Origin: Anaerobiospirillum succiniciproducens DSM 6400
GTDB lineage: Bacteria > Pseudomonadota > Gammaproteobacteria > Enterobacterales > Succinivibrionaceae
Assembly (NCBI RefSeq): GCF_000482845.1
Contig: NZ_AXWV01000015.1
Location: 26,697-90,696 of the forward strand
Reading direction: 5' to 3'
DNA length: 64,000 nucleotides
Position 1 is the first letter of the stretch; every line of letters starts with the position of its first letter. Shown one piece after another: positions 41,601 to 49,922 of this stretch. The translations under genes were made by a program, and so were the position numbers. The notes under the pieces are model-generated. The model saw nothing but the letters and a program-made list of their open reading frames with translations, did no database searches and was not told where the DNA came from.

Positions 41601-41751
41601 ATCCTATGTCATCGTGATCATCATTCTCACATCATTTTTAGTTGGCTTTGGCGTTCTCTTTGGTCGAGAAATAGCCTATTTATCCACCGCAGGTTTCCTC
41701 TTAATTAGTGGTTACTTCGTCGGTGCAGCTCTAACTCGTACCGCCAAGTAA
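35635..41751 (+). CDS. traD: Giant TraD/VirD4-type coupling protein
   Basis: An inner-membrane ATPase that would feed relaxase-bound DNA to a secretion channel. Two membrane helices lie at about residues 42-83, the Walker A motif GTTGAGKT at 639-646 and Walker B VFIDEAS at 1367-1373, followed by ATQSIADLSQRSGS. The stretch FWGFGFIWGAEHTRLLHHKL before Walker A fits the SXT/PFGI class of TraD. Members of that class are usually 600-800 residues; this one has about 2038. Extra parts are an Ala/Asn-rich insert at ~150-420, a Gly/Ser run and a Thr/Lys run (KTTTTTTKKTTTKRNTKK) between the Walker motifs, an Ala/Ser-rich stretch at ~1520-1740, and a C-terminal block of about five membrane helices from ~1822. 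AAGGA 8 nt before the ATG at 35635 supports this start. Confidence 0.85.
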   Translation: MFHNTRRILGTFKYVISRNRGLENRKNDLLTGHGVENITNIRITMFISLFIGLIALIAYATALSLNALLVFSMMFIFMSWYIGHLPNDKLSEDLDTHFGKHNFNPYKSYLGGRILITSRGVSLSLSKRTPLNIISRRQELTLKLAEAKALAALPAPKDKSTSKQHSASQTHLKSMTQARPDALGEQCCIPTTTAATAPKSNASPLSLGAKPNDATQSYGNAAAHTNVYEANEAAHLVDANVASAFASSHAFASTDAVADAGAPVGDESNCARGDTYANENAGAAASSCASAGATPSTSADANACTNELSANFSAATNGAQRHAINAHASDVQGFGHDAMDCAGAAIHACSASAVAMSEPMTQSSRVDGAACDSMDMHNGLVGGVQASGFGSGDGDAEDMAGMHGKEMASLRARKLVSAMFMDRPCSDAEDFVIGRALHMAQCDDGNACSALNSGFMTTLETPLLSGVRLYPGIPMTDACCCQLISAIANKLNHTDKSGHALSVANAASAVIRGTDKALTFAANLLGGKEDGSDYAHVLNNHCATGRADLAKSNGQWVPPYHSSMRKMVRPKDVTFWGFGFIWGAEHTRLLHHKLEIGLRRAAYGSNGSPDIHAIGGQYHAYEPIYLPESNLKGHTLLLGTTGAGKTRFFDLEISQAIARGDTVIVIDPKGDRQLLRSIVRAAKDAGRDPIQDLFILDLSRKQFTPGADKHSFTCYDRCRGIVKPFGMEGSDDAADCSNLRGKDGLNRDNLADLNDYWATASDVDHELMTAPCDSLITDDMLNFEGYSMDANTGRVSVPNTAQHGSGSGSGSISGSGLGLGSEACSANGFCGDTMRFDGPRSEQDIAMMDALKRSEEFFANSSDKNHLQGGGEFRATFSNLYDSPASRFNERLMQDEHYQDVIAPAASAFAGTTGNWQGKELDVDDIIINCSNYGINPVGAFDQPAQIGARLTSMLSSSGSSASFKNYSNMAVTAAVVCCQLSGKHITVENIRDLVTDPNALQVALRRYINYKVEQIDNEVVQRLWNTIHGVGGPLNGIKGVVTAALGPHATGEAPVGNYHEIIDGLIKEGKISRAAFKSVLEQMKHSPTRPSKADLLTLFGNIAELDPIADASAITSLALSLFDSASERKEAEEACASTYVDVHEGDSVDATDILFANRESSTDPGASADISDERAAANADAAQAEAQAEAEATAATPARKTRSRSKKTTTTTTKKTTTKRNTKKAPTLTASKKRVMCAQAENEVLQAFYDWLGKSGLCNDLVDCQIVFMVTALPVEYYRKVTNSVVPYLGSLTGGLLRGLLSGSRNGQALPSLRDLIEGNKIFVADIHCLKDATTGQNLGKMLLSDLAFVAGDINATGAQLKRISVFIDEASELADEALVQLLNKSRSAGFSITIATQSIADLSQRSGSKDAAHQIVANCNNLIAMRVNDPETAAIVSSVLPHTSVAQRSASVQYASDVFCGLTSIGHGLSMQDASLFPPDVLMMLPDFEYVARFSDGSCYKGFIPRLAPDEEVYPDIAKHKTATHATTSAASMAATTFVPSSATTRAEAASSATAASASACASAAPFASSGAAYAAMTPMAAMAASNGQTNSYAPSSHDTASNGMPKSNHHAALALNGMASMQQSSVNAATLASMSTMAANGVTTAVPFCNAPQGTAYAAANGGINMYAANELGNATQHGQLALAQTNGAVVSAMGISSASNDHAMLDKVLWPDGVMMPGNYSPARESAEGVSACFKEQFTDAQLMNNLKDPGKISLFYRRQHLEQMVKETTQESYAAYRNPEGFRLGNSSHSFHGIESPIHYFKERFSWQSFKAESDPKVRLALLLALPLLMLKYLCGSVLIMFIHTISFIKNKVLKSVLTELLMIAFIGLNLGLMFQDNFVEENADLIWDVYCYFQNLGESIYYCITNVTLCCPYLSYDNIADIISVGFIMIDWYIRNPSLMYSLILLGIMIGSHSKLMSAIHHTTPPASGLLTPSVNYLWSHKLSYVIVIIILTSFLVGFGVLFGREIAYLSTAGFLLISGYFVGAALTRTAK

Positions 41752-41970
41752 CAAGCAAAAAAACAAAGAAAATTAAACCAAACCACAATAGCAAAGCCCC
41801 AGCACCAAAAGCTCATAGAGCCCAGCATCAAGCCTAAGTTACCATCCACTACAACAGTGCCAAGCTTGATGCTGCATACGCTTAACTAGAGGTCTTTGCT
41901 AGCTCAAAAGATTAAGTAGATACAAGTCAACGACTCAAATCTACACCTTTCCATGATCAGTAAATCCGTG

Positions 41971-42003
41971 AGGGCTACGCATGTTTATGCGTGGCCTTTT
42001 TTC
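41971..42003 (+). terminator. Terminator downstream of traD
   Basis: AGGGCTACGCAT and ATGCGTGGCCT form a stem with a GTTT loop and one bulge, followed by TTTTTT. It lies about 220 nt after the stop. Confidence 0.7.
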
Positions 42004-42716
42004 GTTTTGAGCATCGTGTTCCCAACAGATGCAGCAAGCAAAAATCCCATCCAGCCTACTTGTCTACACCAAAGTCAGTCATACCCCTCATACGATCTCA
42101 GCTCACCACTGCTCAGAGTCACAGGCTGTTCTGCCGCCTCGAAAAATGCCACTACACCACTTTAACTGCAGATGCTTTTGGCTAAGGCTTAGTCATTTTG
42201 CAGACCTGAACTGGGCTAAATACATGCTGCCTAAATGCATAGATTTGAGATGCCATTGAGACTGCATTCATACGGCTAAGGTTCGTGCAACTAAGCTAAA
42301 TGACGCAGTTTTAAGATCTCAAGTGGTATAGCGTCAGCACATGAGTAAGTGGTGTGGTTGTGGTGATCTTATATCTTTGCTGACATCAAAAGATTACTAA
42401 AAGCCATATGAGGCGATGATCTTTAAAAGATTTTCCAAGATCGTGAGTGTTTTGATCTTAAGTGTGAAGCGATCATGTGAAATACTCACAAAATGCCGCC
42501 AAATTCGCAGTGAGTTTAGTCATAATCACTGTCCGATTCATAGCTATACTTTGACTGTGCTCAATGTTTCGACAAAAGATCAGTGATCTAAGGGGTGTTT
42601 GTAGGTGCACACTAGATCTTAATAGGCTATGATATTGCGCATTGGTGCTGCTACTTCATGTAAGCGGCATGGAGCTTTTCTTGCGGCATCAAGCCGATTG
42701 ACGTCGGAGAAGGTTT
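42004..42716. other. Intergenic region before the H1-like gene
   Basis: No supported gene. Several short GATC-containing palindromic stretches occur near 42420-42480 (for example GATCTTTAAAAGATT), with unknown meaning. Confidence 0.35.
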
Positions 42717-44879
42717 ATGGCCTTTTTAGATAACTTTGAAGACAAGCAAAATAAGCTTGTACCTTTAACTGAACTGCATAAAGCCGAAGCTGAAGATGCA
42801 CAATCTCTCTTTGCACTGATGCGAGAGTTTGTACCTCTTGACGTACGTCCAGCTGAAGCAAAGTATGAATTAGAAGCAATCTCTAAGGTAGAGGGCTGTA
42901 TTGAAAGTGCCTACTACTTTAAGTTCATGTCTTCTCCATTCGATCTTGATGATGTCAAAAGACATTTAGTGCACTTTAAAGGCCTAAATGAGACCAATGT
43001 CCAAAGCTGTGTAGATCGTATTATTGCTGTAGGTAAGAAAGATCTCGAGCTCTTAACTTCAGTTCGTGACTATGGTCGTGATGTAGCCAAGCTCTATACA
43101 AAGCTTGCTCAAAGCGATACTACTCAAGCTAGCTGGCAAGTTGAGATTGCTGTAAATCGCCTCAATACTGACTTCACCACTGCTCTTTGCAACGATGTTC
43201 GTAAGAACATGACCAATTACGAAAAGAAGAAGTTTACCCCTGAAGAGATCAGAGGCAAGCTCTTTACTGCTGTGCTTACTCACTTAGAAGCTCTACATAA
43301 AGTTGGTCAGGTATTAGGCCAGGTTGAATCTTCACTAAAAGCTCTCAAGGCAGCTTTAGAGGCTAAGGATCAGTCCTTATTAGCCGCAATCGATAAGTTT
43401 GATGGCGTAAAACCTAAGGTTGAAAAGCCAGCCAAACCTGCCAAGGTTGACAAGCCTAAGGCCGAGAAGCCAGCAACCAAGAAAGTTGCAGCTAAGAAGA
43501 CCACTGCCAAGTCCACCAAGACTGCAGAAAAGGCCACTACTGCTACTAAGGCAAAGGCCCCAGCTAAGACAGCAACTAAGGCCACTGCCACCAAGACTGC
43601 AGAAAAGACTACTGCAACCAAGGCAAAAGCCCCAGCCAAGACAGCTACCAAGGCTACTGCCACTAAGGCTGCAGCAAAGACAACTGCAACCAAGGCAAAA
43701 GCCACAGCCAAGGCAGCTACCAAGGCTACTGCCACTAAGACTGCAGCCAAGACAACCGCAGCTAAGGTAAAGGCACCTGCTAAGACAGCTACCAAGGCTA
43801 CTACCACTAAGACTGCAGCAAAGACCACCGCTGCAAAGGTAAAGGCCCCAGCTAAGACAGCTACCAAGGCTACTGCTACTACTAAGACCGCAGCAAAGAC
43901 CACTGCAGCTAAGGTAAAGGCCCCAGCTAAGACAGCTACCAAAGCTACTGCCACTAAGACTGCAGCAAAGACTACTGCAACCAAGGCAAAGGCCACAGCT
44001 AAGACAGCTACCAAGGCTACTGCCACTAAGACCGCAGCAAAGACTACTGCAACCAAGGCAAAGGCTCCAGCTAAGACAGCTACCAAGGCTACTGCCACTA
44101 AGACTGCTGCTAAGACTGCTGCTAAGGTAAAGGCACCTGCTAAGACAGCTACTAAGGCTACTGCCACCAAAACAGCAGCAAAGACTACTGCTGCTAAGGT
44201 AAAGGCACCTACTAAGACAGCAACCAAAGCTACTGCCACCAAGACAGCAGCAAAGACAACTGCTGCTAAGGTAAAGGCACCTGCTAAGACAGCTACCAAG
44301 GCTACTGCCACTAAGACTGCAGCACAGACTACTGCAGCTAAGGTAAAGGCACCTGCTAAGACAGCTGCCAAGGCAACCGCAGCTAAGGTAAAGGCACCAG
44401 CTAAGACAGCTACTAAGGCTACTGCAGCTAAGGTAAAGGCACCTGCTAAGGCAGCTACCAAGGCTACTGCCACCAAAACAGTAACTAAGACTGCTGCTAA
44501 GGTAAAGGCACCTGCTAAGGCTGCTAGCAAGGCTACTGCAACTAAGGTCAAGGCACCTGCCAAGACAGCTACAAAGGCCGCTGCCACTAAGACAGCAACT
44601 AAGACTGCTGCTAAGGTAAAGGCTCCTGCTAAGACAGCTGCTAAGGCTACCGCCACCAAGACAGCAACAAAGACTGCTGCTAAGGTAAAGGCACCTGCTA
44701 AGACAGCTACCAAGGCCACTGCCACCAAGACTGCAGCAAAGACTACTGCTGCCAAGGTAAAGGCACCAGCTAAGACAGCTGCTAAGGCTACTGCAACCAA
44801 GACTGCAACAAAGACTGCAGCTAAGGTGAAGGCACCTGCTAAGAAAGCCACCGCAGCTAAGAAGACTACTAAGAAGTAA
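42717..44879 (+). CDS. Histone H1-like protein with long Lys/Ala/Thr repeat tail
   Basis: A two-part protein of 720 residues. Residues 1-235 are a helical, non-repetitive domain that I do not recognise (MAFLDNFEDKQNKLVPLTEL; ALEAKDQSLLAAIDKFDG at its end). From about 236 to the end it consists of Lys, Ala, Thr and Pro in imperfect units of about 24 residues such as KAPAKTATKATATKTAAKTT. Such tails occur in bacterial H1-like proteins (AlgP, Hc1/Hc2 type) and bind DNA or RNA non-specifically by charge. A nucleoid role is therefore likely, with the N-terminal domain adding an unknown partner or oligomer function. GGAGAAGG precedes the ATG. The gene follows traD by nearly 1 kb and is probably a separate unit. 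Confidence 0.8.
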   Translation: MAFLDNFEDKQNKLVPLTELHKAEAEDAQSLFALMREFVPLDVRPAEAKYELEAISKVEGCIESAYYFKFMSSPFDLDDVKRHLVHFKGLNETNVQSCVDRIIAVGKKDLELLTSVRDYGRDVAKLYTKLAQSDTTQASWQVEIAVNRLNTDFTTALCNDVRKNMTNYEKKKFTPEEIRGKLFTAVLTHLEALHKVGQVLGQVESSLKALKAALEAKDQSLLAAIDKFDGVKPKVEKPAKPAKVDKPKAEKPATKKVAAKKTTAKSTKTAEKATTATKAKAPAKTATKATATKTAEKTTATKAKAPAKTATKATATKAAAKTTATKAKATAKAATKATATKTAAKTTAAKVKAPAKTATKATTTKTAAKTTAAKVKAPAKTATKATATTKTAAKTTAAKVKAPAKTATKATATKTAAKTTATKAKATAKTATKATATKTAAKTTATKAKAPAKTATKATATKTAAKTAAKVKAPAKTATKATATKTAAKTTAAKVKAPTKTATKATATKTAAKTTAAKVKAPAKTATKATATKTAAQTTAAKVKAPAKTAAKATAAKVKAPAKTATKATAAKVKAPAKAATKATATKTVTKTAAKVKAPAKAASKATATKVKAPAKTATKAAATKTATKTAAKVKAPAKTAAKATATKTATKTAAKVKAPAKTATKATATKTAAKTTAAKVKAPAKTAAKATATKTATKTAAKVKAPAKKATAAKKTTKK
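43420..44870 (+). repeat. Tandem coding repeats of the H1-like tail
   Basis: DNA units of about 72 nt encode the Lys/Ala/Thr repeats, with frequent variants and shorter units in the last third. Slippage or recombination could change tail length without breaking the frame, because the units are multiples of three. Confidence 0.8.
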
Positions 44880-44909
44880 TCTTTACAAGTTCACATTTGT
44901 TAGCAATTT

Positions 44910-44936
44910 AAAAGGCCACCCATTGGGTGGCCTTTT
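44910..44936. terminator. Bidirectional terminator between convergent genes
   Basis: AAAAGGCCACCC pairs with GGGTGGCCTTTT around an ATT loop. It can serve the H1-like gene on the + strand and the lipoprotein gene on the - strand. Confidence 0.9.
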
Positions 44937-45011
44937 CATTAGCACTTTTGGCAAAAGCTGTTGCTTAGCAACGGTTGGCTGCAAGAGCTCTTTTCTTTGA
45001 ATTTGTGGGTA

Positions 45012-45260
45012 TTAGTACAAATCTCTTTCGATTTGATCACCCATCTTGTCAAACTCTTTGCCTACTTTCTTCACAGCCTTCTTGGTGCCCTTCACAATAT
45101 TGTGACCACCCTTTTGAATACTCTTACCCATGGCCTTAGTGTCTTTAACTACCTGATGGCCAGCATTGTTAATATCACGGTTGAATTGAGCACGCTTATT
45201 AGCAGAACATGCTGTAAGTAATGCCATAGCAACTACAGCAGTGATGGGAATTAACTTCAT
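45012..45260 (-). CDS. Small entericidin-like lipoprotein
   Basis: An 82-residue protein with a lipoprotein signal: MKLIPITAVVAMALLTAC, where LLTAC is the lipobox and Cys18 would be lipidated. The mature part is basic and helical (KDTKAMGKSIQKGGHNIVKG); the GxxIQKGG phrase recalls entericidin-type small lipoproteins, though it is longer than EcnA/EcnB. It should sit in the envelope; the true function is unknown. Two ATGs are 6 nt apart; the second was chosen because AAAGGG lies 6 nt before it and directly abuts the first. The gene is convergent with the H1-like gene. Confidence 0.8.
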   Translation of the reverse strand: MKLIPITAVVAMALLTACSANKRAQFNRDINNAGHQVVKDTKAMGKSIQKGGHNIVKGTKKAVKKVGKEFDKMGDQIERDLY

Positions 45261-46268
45261 AATCATCCCTTTGCTATCAAGCGATAGCCTTGTCCTAAAT
45301 CTTTTGCACTGATGACCTTACATCAGCTCTTTCTTTAGTATAGCTTATTGAGCTTCAAACTATTGAACCAGCCGTACTTTAACAAGCTCTATACGACTAC
45401 AAGGTGCACTCATGCCTGTTAAGCTGCGTAGCTTCCTGTTATCAAGCTACCTCTATGTGTTGCTCTGCCTTGGGTTGCGTTACTTTATACACTGGGCTCT
45501 TTTAACTACCTTTTCAGGCCAAGAACAGCTATAGCAACACCTCTCAAAAGTTTCGCTTATCGACTAAAGAACCATTTACCACCTGCTTCCTCATCAATTT
45601 GTGATATCCGCAAGGATAAGCCTCTTTGAGGCTGCAGATCGTTTTCGTTGTTTGTTATAAGCCATTAAGTTTATTCACCTTTGTCTTATCCACGACCAGC
45701 GGCTTTAGAGCCTTATTCGACTCTACACAGCCAGCTGCGTTTAGCCTGGTGGATCTTTTTTATACTGGCTGCTTTTGGCATGGTGGGTGTTTTTATACCT
45801 GCGGCTTTTGTGTCTTGGTGTAGTTAGCTAAAAGAGTATTTGACGAGAGCTACCCACGATAGCTTTAACAAGGCGGCTTTTATTTGCGTACTAAGACTAG
45901 ACTAAGTCTCTTAACATATGATGATGAGTGCAATGCCTAAAAAGTCTTGCTACGTATGGCAGATAGTGCTTACGTACGGTGAGACTGAGAATAATTTAGT
46001 GAGATTAAGGCTCTATATCCTCACTTACTGGGAAAGTCAGTACGTGACGTATGTTTAGATATGGTTAGATGCTATGGCACACACTGTTGTAGCATGCTAT
46101 GGATGGCGATAATCTGTCTTTATGAGCCTGATAGCAGGCATTGCAACCAAATAATAAGGCCAGGATGTTTGATTGCTACGTTGCACTATGACTGCAAGTG
46201 CTTCTTGGTTGGGTTTAACTGATACAGCTTAGGATTGACCTAGCTGTACGATTTTATGATGAGTGCCT
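45261..46268. other. Intergenic region
   Basis: The first part should hold the promoter of the lipoprotein gene (minus strand). A 65-codon frame at 45626-45823 is Cys/Phe-rich without a ribosome site and is not accepted. I see nothing else supported. Confidence 0.4.
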
Positions 46269-47609
46269 ATGAAAACTGCTTTACAAATAGTAGACCAGAT
46301 TAGATCTCTAAAACTTGATGTCGATGAGATCAATGCTTACAACCATCTAGCCGTATTCTTAGGCTTTATGATAGAGCAAGAGCTCGTAGACCCAGACCTA
46401 TTGAGCACTTTACAGGACAAATACGGCGATCTGCGCTTTGTAGATCTGCGTAATGTCATCAGGGATGACTTAGGCTCAGATCTTAATGCCGACATGTTTA
46501 CTGACGAGGGTGCCGAGTTTTTCAATTACTACGTAGCTGAAGGATCATCTGGTCCTAACTTATATGAGGATCTCAACCTCTTTGCTCTTGAGTGCTTTGG
46601 TGACTACGAAAAGGCCTACCACAAGTATCAGGGCATGCCTTATCTCTTTATTCCATACGACGAGTTTATTGAGACTGCTAATCAGTACCTTGAGGCCCGC
46701 TTTGAGTCCTTTAACGGCCTTGAGGTGTTTGAAGATCCTCACCATAAAGAGCTTGCTGAAGTTTTCATGGAATACATCAGCCCTGAGAGCAAGTTTATTC
46801 CATCTGTGAACGATGACGATAGTATTGCTGCTCAATTTGCTTATCAGAATTTAAAGGGCAAGATTGAGGGCTTTTATCCTGTACTCGTAGCAGTTGAAGA
46901 AGAGCTTTTAGAGCGTTTAATCGTGCAATCGAGCCCATCTACTGCCAATGATGACGTCTTCCACTTCAACGTCGAGGAAGTAGAAGATAGTCGTCGTCGT
47001 TTTATCGATGAGGCTCAGGACATGATCTCTTCAATCGACGACATCTTCGGGTCTTTACAAGATCAGCGTGAGGCCGAGCTTAACGAAGAAGGCCTAACCT
47101 TAAATGAGATTAGAGGCAACTTTGACATTGCCATGGATGGCGGTGATCCTCTTGATCTTATCAACTCAACAGAGTTTGACTCATATTGGACTGGTGAAAA
47201 CGACACCACTGCTCCTTTAGTTCTGAGCAACCTAAAATTAGAGCATCCAGCCCATATTCTGGCCCATATCCCATTTGGTCCATATAACGATTGCCCAGAG
47301 CCATCCATGTCTGTGGCCATTGCTCACTATTTTTACGAAAAGTATGGTGCAAGAGTAGCTGTCATTACCTCTGATTGCATTGAGTTTACCCTCGATGAGC
47401 CACTTGAAGAGGACGTAGCTATGCAGGCTGCTGAGGAGCTGTTCTTATTCTGCCCACGTGCTCTTGAGCAAACTCAAGCAAGTAATGCCACCATTGCCGA
47501 CCTCGCTGAGTACTTAACTCGTGCCCAAGTCTGGACTTGCCCATTTGGCCTTGCTAGCGATGATGAGTACGATCCATATGCCGACGATGCCGACTTTAAT
47601 GAGTACTAA
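46269..47609 (+). CDS. DUF4253-domain protein, immunity-like
   Basis: The C-terminal ~115 residues (from about 325) match DUF4253: HILAHIPFGPYNDCPEPSMS, AHYFYEKYGARVAVITSDCI, FLFCPRAL and LAEYLTRAQVWTCPFG. The N-terminal ~150 residues (NAYNHLAVFLGFMIEQELVD, MPYLFIPYDEFIETANQYLE) form a second domain, also found in the middle of the 776-residue protein encoded at 49923-52253. Between them is an acidic linker. Both domain types are frequent in cytoplasmic immunity proteins of polymorphic toxin systems, but no toxin gene is adjacent. The protein is acidic and has no signal peptide. A GTG at 46263, two codons upstream, is an alternative start. Confidence 0.75.
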   Translation: MKTALQIVDQIRSLKLDVDEINAYNHLAVFLGFMIEQELVDPDLLSTLQDKYGDLRFVDLRNVIRDDLGSDLNADMFTDEGAEFFNYYVAEGSSGPNLYEDLNLFALECFGDYEKAYHKYQGMPYLFIPYDEFIETANQYLEARFESFNGLEVFEDPHHKELAEVFMEYISPESKFIPSVNDDDSIAAQFAYQNLKGKIEGFYPVLVAVEEELLERLIVQSSPSTANDDVFHFNVEEVEDSRRRFIDEAQDMISSIDDIFGSLQDQREAELNEEGLTLNEIRGNFDIAMDGGDPLDLINSTEFDSYWTGENDTTAPLVLSNLKLEHPAHILAHIPFGPYNDCPEPSMSVAIAHYFYEKYGARVAVITSDCIEFTLDEPLEEDVAMQAAEELFLFCPRALEQTQASNATIADLAEYLTRAQVWTCPFGLASDDEYDPYADDADFNEY

Positions 47610-47666
47610 TCTCAACTAAGCCAAGCATCATAAAACCTAAGCTACATCAGCAGCTTAGCTTAGCTT

Positions 47667-47703
47667 AAAAAGCCATGCTCCCCTCATAGAGCATGGCTTT
47701 GTC
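47667..47703. terminator. Bidirectional terminator
   Basis: AAAGCCATGCTC (47669-47680) pairs perfectly with GAGCATGGCTTT (47689-47700), followed by a short T-rich stretch. Confidence 0.8.
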
Positions 47704-49922
47704 ATTTAGAATCCACCCAAATTCGACTGCACAACTACCTATTTCAGCCTATCCTCAATGCCAGTAGTTAATTAAAGCCAGCCTCGAGCTAAAGGCTCTA
47801 AGCTAAAAAGCCAATACACCCCATGCCAATACAGGCAGGTCAGGCCAGGCAAAGATTAGATAAGCTCAGTCTTGCACTCCATCCCTTGCAACTGCCCCTG
47901 AAGTGCCTCATGCGTTTTATTTACAGCTTGTGGGAGTGTCCAGCTTGTTTGAAGTTAACCTAGCATACCCTTGAAAAGGGCCTCACATATTCTTATGGGC
48001 CTTTGTAGTCTGTCTAACCATGACTCAAGTACCAGCTATAGCATGAGCTTCCAAAGCCAAAGGATCTTGAATGCATATGCCCTAGCCAAACTTATGGGCA
48101 ACCTTAAATAGCTATCCTTCAAAGCTTTTGAGAAGGCTGTTGTTGTTATCACTAATGACAATCAGCCCCAACTCTGCATGGGCTGCGTTCATGCCACTGC
48201 TATATGCTGCAGCGACTAACTTGTGCTGGTCTATGACTCAGCTTGTGCCTCAAGAGTGATGTGTGCAAGCAGTCTGTAGCTGCAGCTTAATGTGCCTCAT
48301 AAGCTGCCTTACATCTAGTGCTGCAAGGTTAAGGCACTAGTGCTCTAATTAAGCAGCTAAATGAGCTGGAGTGGCTCTAAAAGCTTATGCCCATGCCTTT
48401 GGATATGAGTTTGCTGGTGGTGCGATCTGGTGAGTGTTGTCACTTTCGAGCACTGAACTGAAAATGCTTGAGCACTGTAGATGATTGGGACTGAGTATTG
48501 ATGCACGGAGCGATTTAGTTGGGATCTGCGTCTTTTTATGATGCTTAGTGTGGCTGATGAGGGGCTAATTGTCCTAAAAAGGAACTTTCGATGGCTACAA
48601 AACAAGCATGGGGCAAAATCGGTCGAGTTTAGTTTGTCTTGGTCATGGTAATAGTGCTGTTAGTGCTTTGCAGAAGCTATCTTGGCATAAATGGCGTGTC
48701 TATGCTGTTTGCTAAGATGATTGGGGCTGGGCTTGGCTGAGATCTTGTGCTGCTAGTGTAAGTTTGTATGACCGAGTTTTGACTCGTTAATGAGAATCTC
48801 AATCTAAGCAAGGGTTTTGATGGGCATATTACATTACAATGCATAAACAATCATTTATTGTAATGTAATATGCTTTGCATGCTGCTTATGCATGATCTAT
48901 TGCTCAAAAACCCCTAATTTATGCGGGTTAAATACTTTGATCGCAGTGGTGAAAGTCCGCTTAACTGTACATGAGATAATTTTTGCCGTGTTCTTGATGA
49001 CCAGACATCAGGTAAATTTACATATTTGCCTTGATTGATGGCCACTTTGACACAGGTGGGTCTAAGACCTTCTTACTTTAACTGCTAACTTAATTAGTGC
49101 TTGGTCTACTTAGGTTTTTAAGCAAAGCCTAGTACCTGTCATTAAAGCTAGCTCACTTAAAGAATTACTCTCAAATGGGCTTTAACTTTTTTGTCAGGTA
49201 CTGCTTAGAAGATCAAATGCATGAGCGTCAGCATCTGCCGTATTCACTTAAATGCTTATGTATTGAGTGCATGGATACGTACGACTAGCTTAAAGCTAAC
49301 AAACACTGTCGTAGCAAAGAAATACATTCATCAAAGCACACTAACGGACAAAGTTAATCACTACTTGAGCCACCCCATTGCATGTTTAGCAATGCCGATG
49401 ACACGATGTATTGCCTTTATGCCTCTTAATAAGCAGCACAAAAGAGCATAGCTATACCTAATCACCATCAGTTCATGGTCTAAAAGCATAGTTACTAAAG
49501 CCTTATACAAGGACTTGTCATATGTAATAGCAAAAGTCAGCAGCTTAAGCTCTTACATGACTGTTACTGTTCTTTTGAGCATTAGCATGCATGGCCGTGC
49601 TACCTAGCTCATCTTTGGCTCTTGATACGCCTATCATGGCGTTATCTTGTGCGTGCCCTAGCTTTCAATTAGCTGTAGCTGCAGGATCACTCTTGCTAGT
49701 GCGGTGATATTGATTGGGGCTATGGCCTTAGCCTGGGCTTTAGCTACGCCTTGTTTCAGGGCTTTGCTATGGCCTTTGCTTTGGCTTGGCTGTAGCTTTT
49801 TGGCTTGGCCTTATTGGCTTAGCTTAGCTAAGCTTGGCGTTGGGGCGGTGGTGTGATCTTTTAGATCGGTGGCTACTTGCCTAGTTAAGGGTAGCGGTTT
49901 TTATATCAATCAGGGAATGTAC
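47704..49922. other. 2.2-kb non-coding region
   Basis: No protein gene is supported in either strand. The frames are short, lack ribosome sites and have unprotein-like composition. The first kilobase shows many GCTTAG/CTAAGC-like words. A possible folded RNA lies at 48824-49207 (separate entry). The last 150 nt before the next gene consist of loosely repeated GGCTTxGC phrases. Confidence 0.4.
48824..49207 (+). ncRNA. Possible structured RNA or element with strong inverted repeats
   Basis: A perfect 17-bp inverted repeat opens the element: GCATATTACATTACAAT (48824-48840 by pairing outwards) with ATTGTAATGTAATATGC (48857-48873), around a 16-nt loop. Further pairings follow: AACCC/GGGTT near 48909-48929, AGACC (49065-49069) with GGTCT (49103-49107), and AGTACCTG (49131-49138) with CAGGTACT (49195-49202), inside which TTAAAGC (49142-49148) pairs with GCTTTAA (49179-49185); TAAGC and GCTTA flank this stem. 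No clear promoter was found and the strand is uncertain. It could instead be a small mobile-element remnant. Confidence 0.3.

Noticed and set aside
43370..44851. 493-codon antisense frame over the H1-like tail
   Set aside because: It mirrors the Lys/Ala repeat codons as Ala/Val/Leu repeats; no ribosome site or independent sign of translation.
48951..48960. GAAAGTCC as an RNase P RNA core
   Set aside because: The rest of the conserved P RNA core is absent on both sides.
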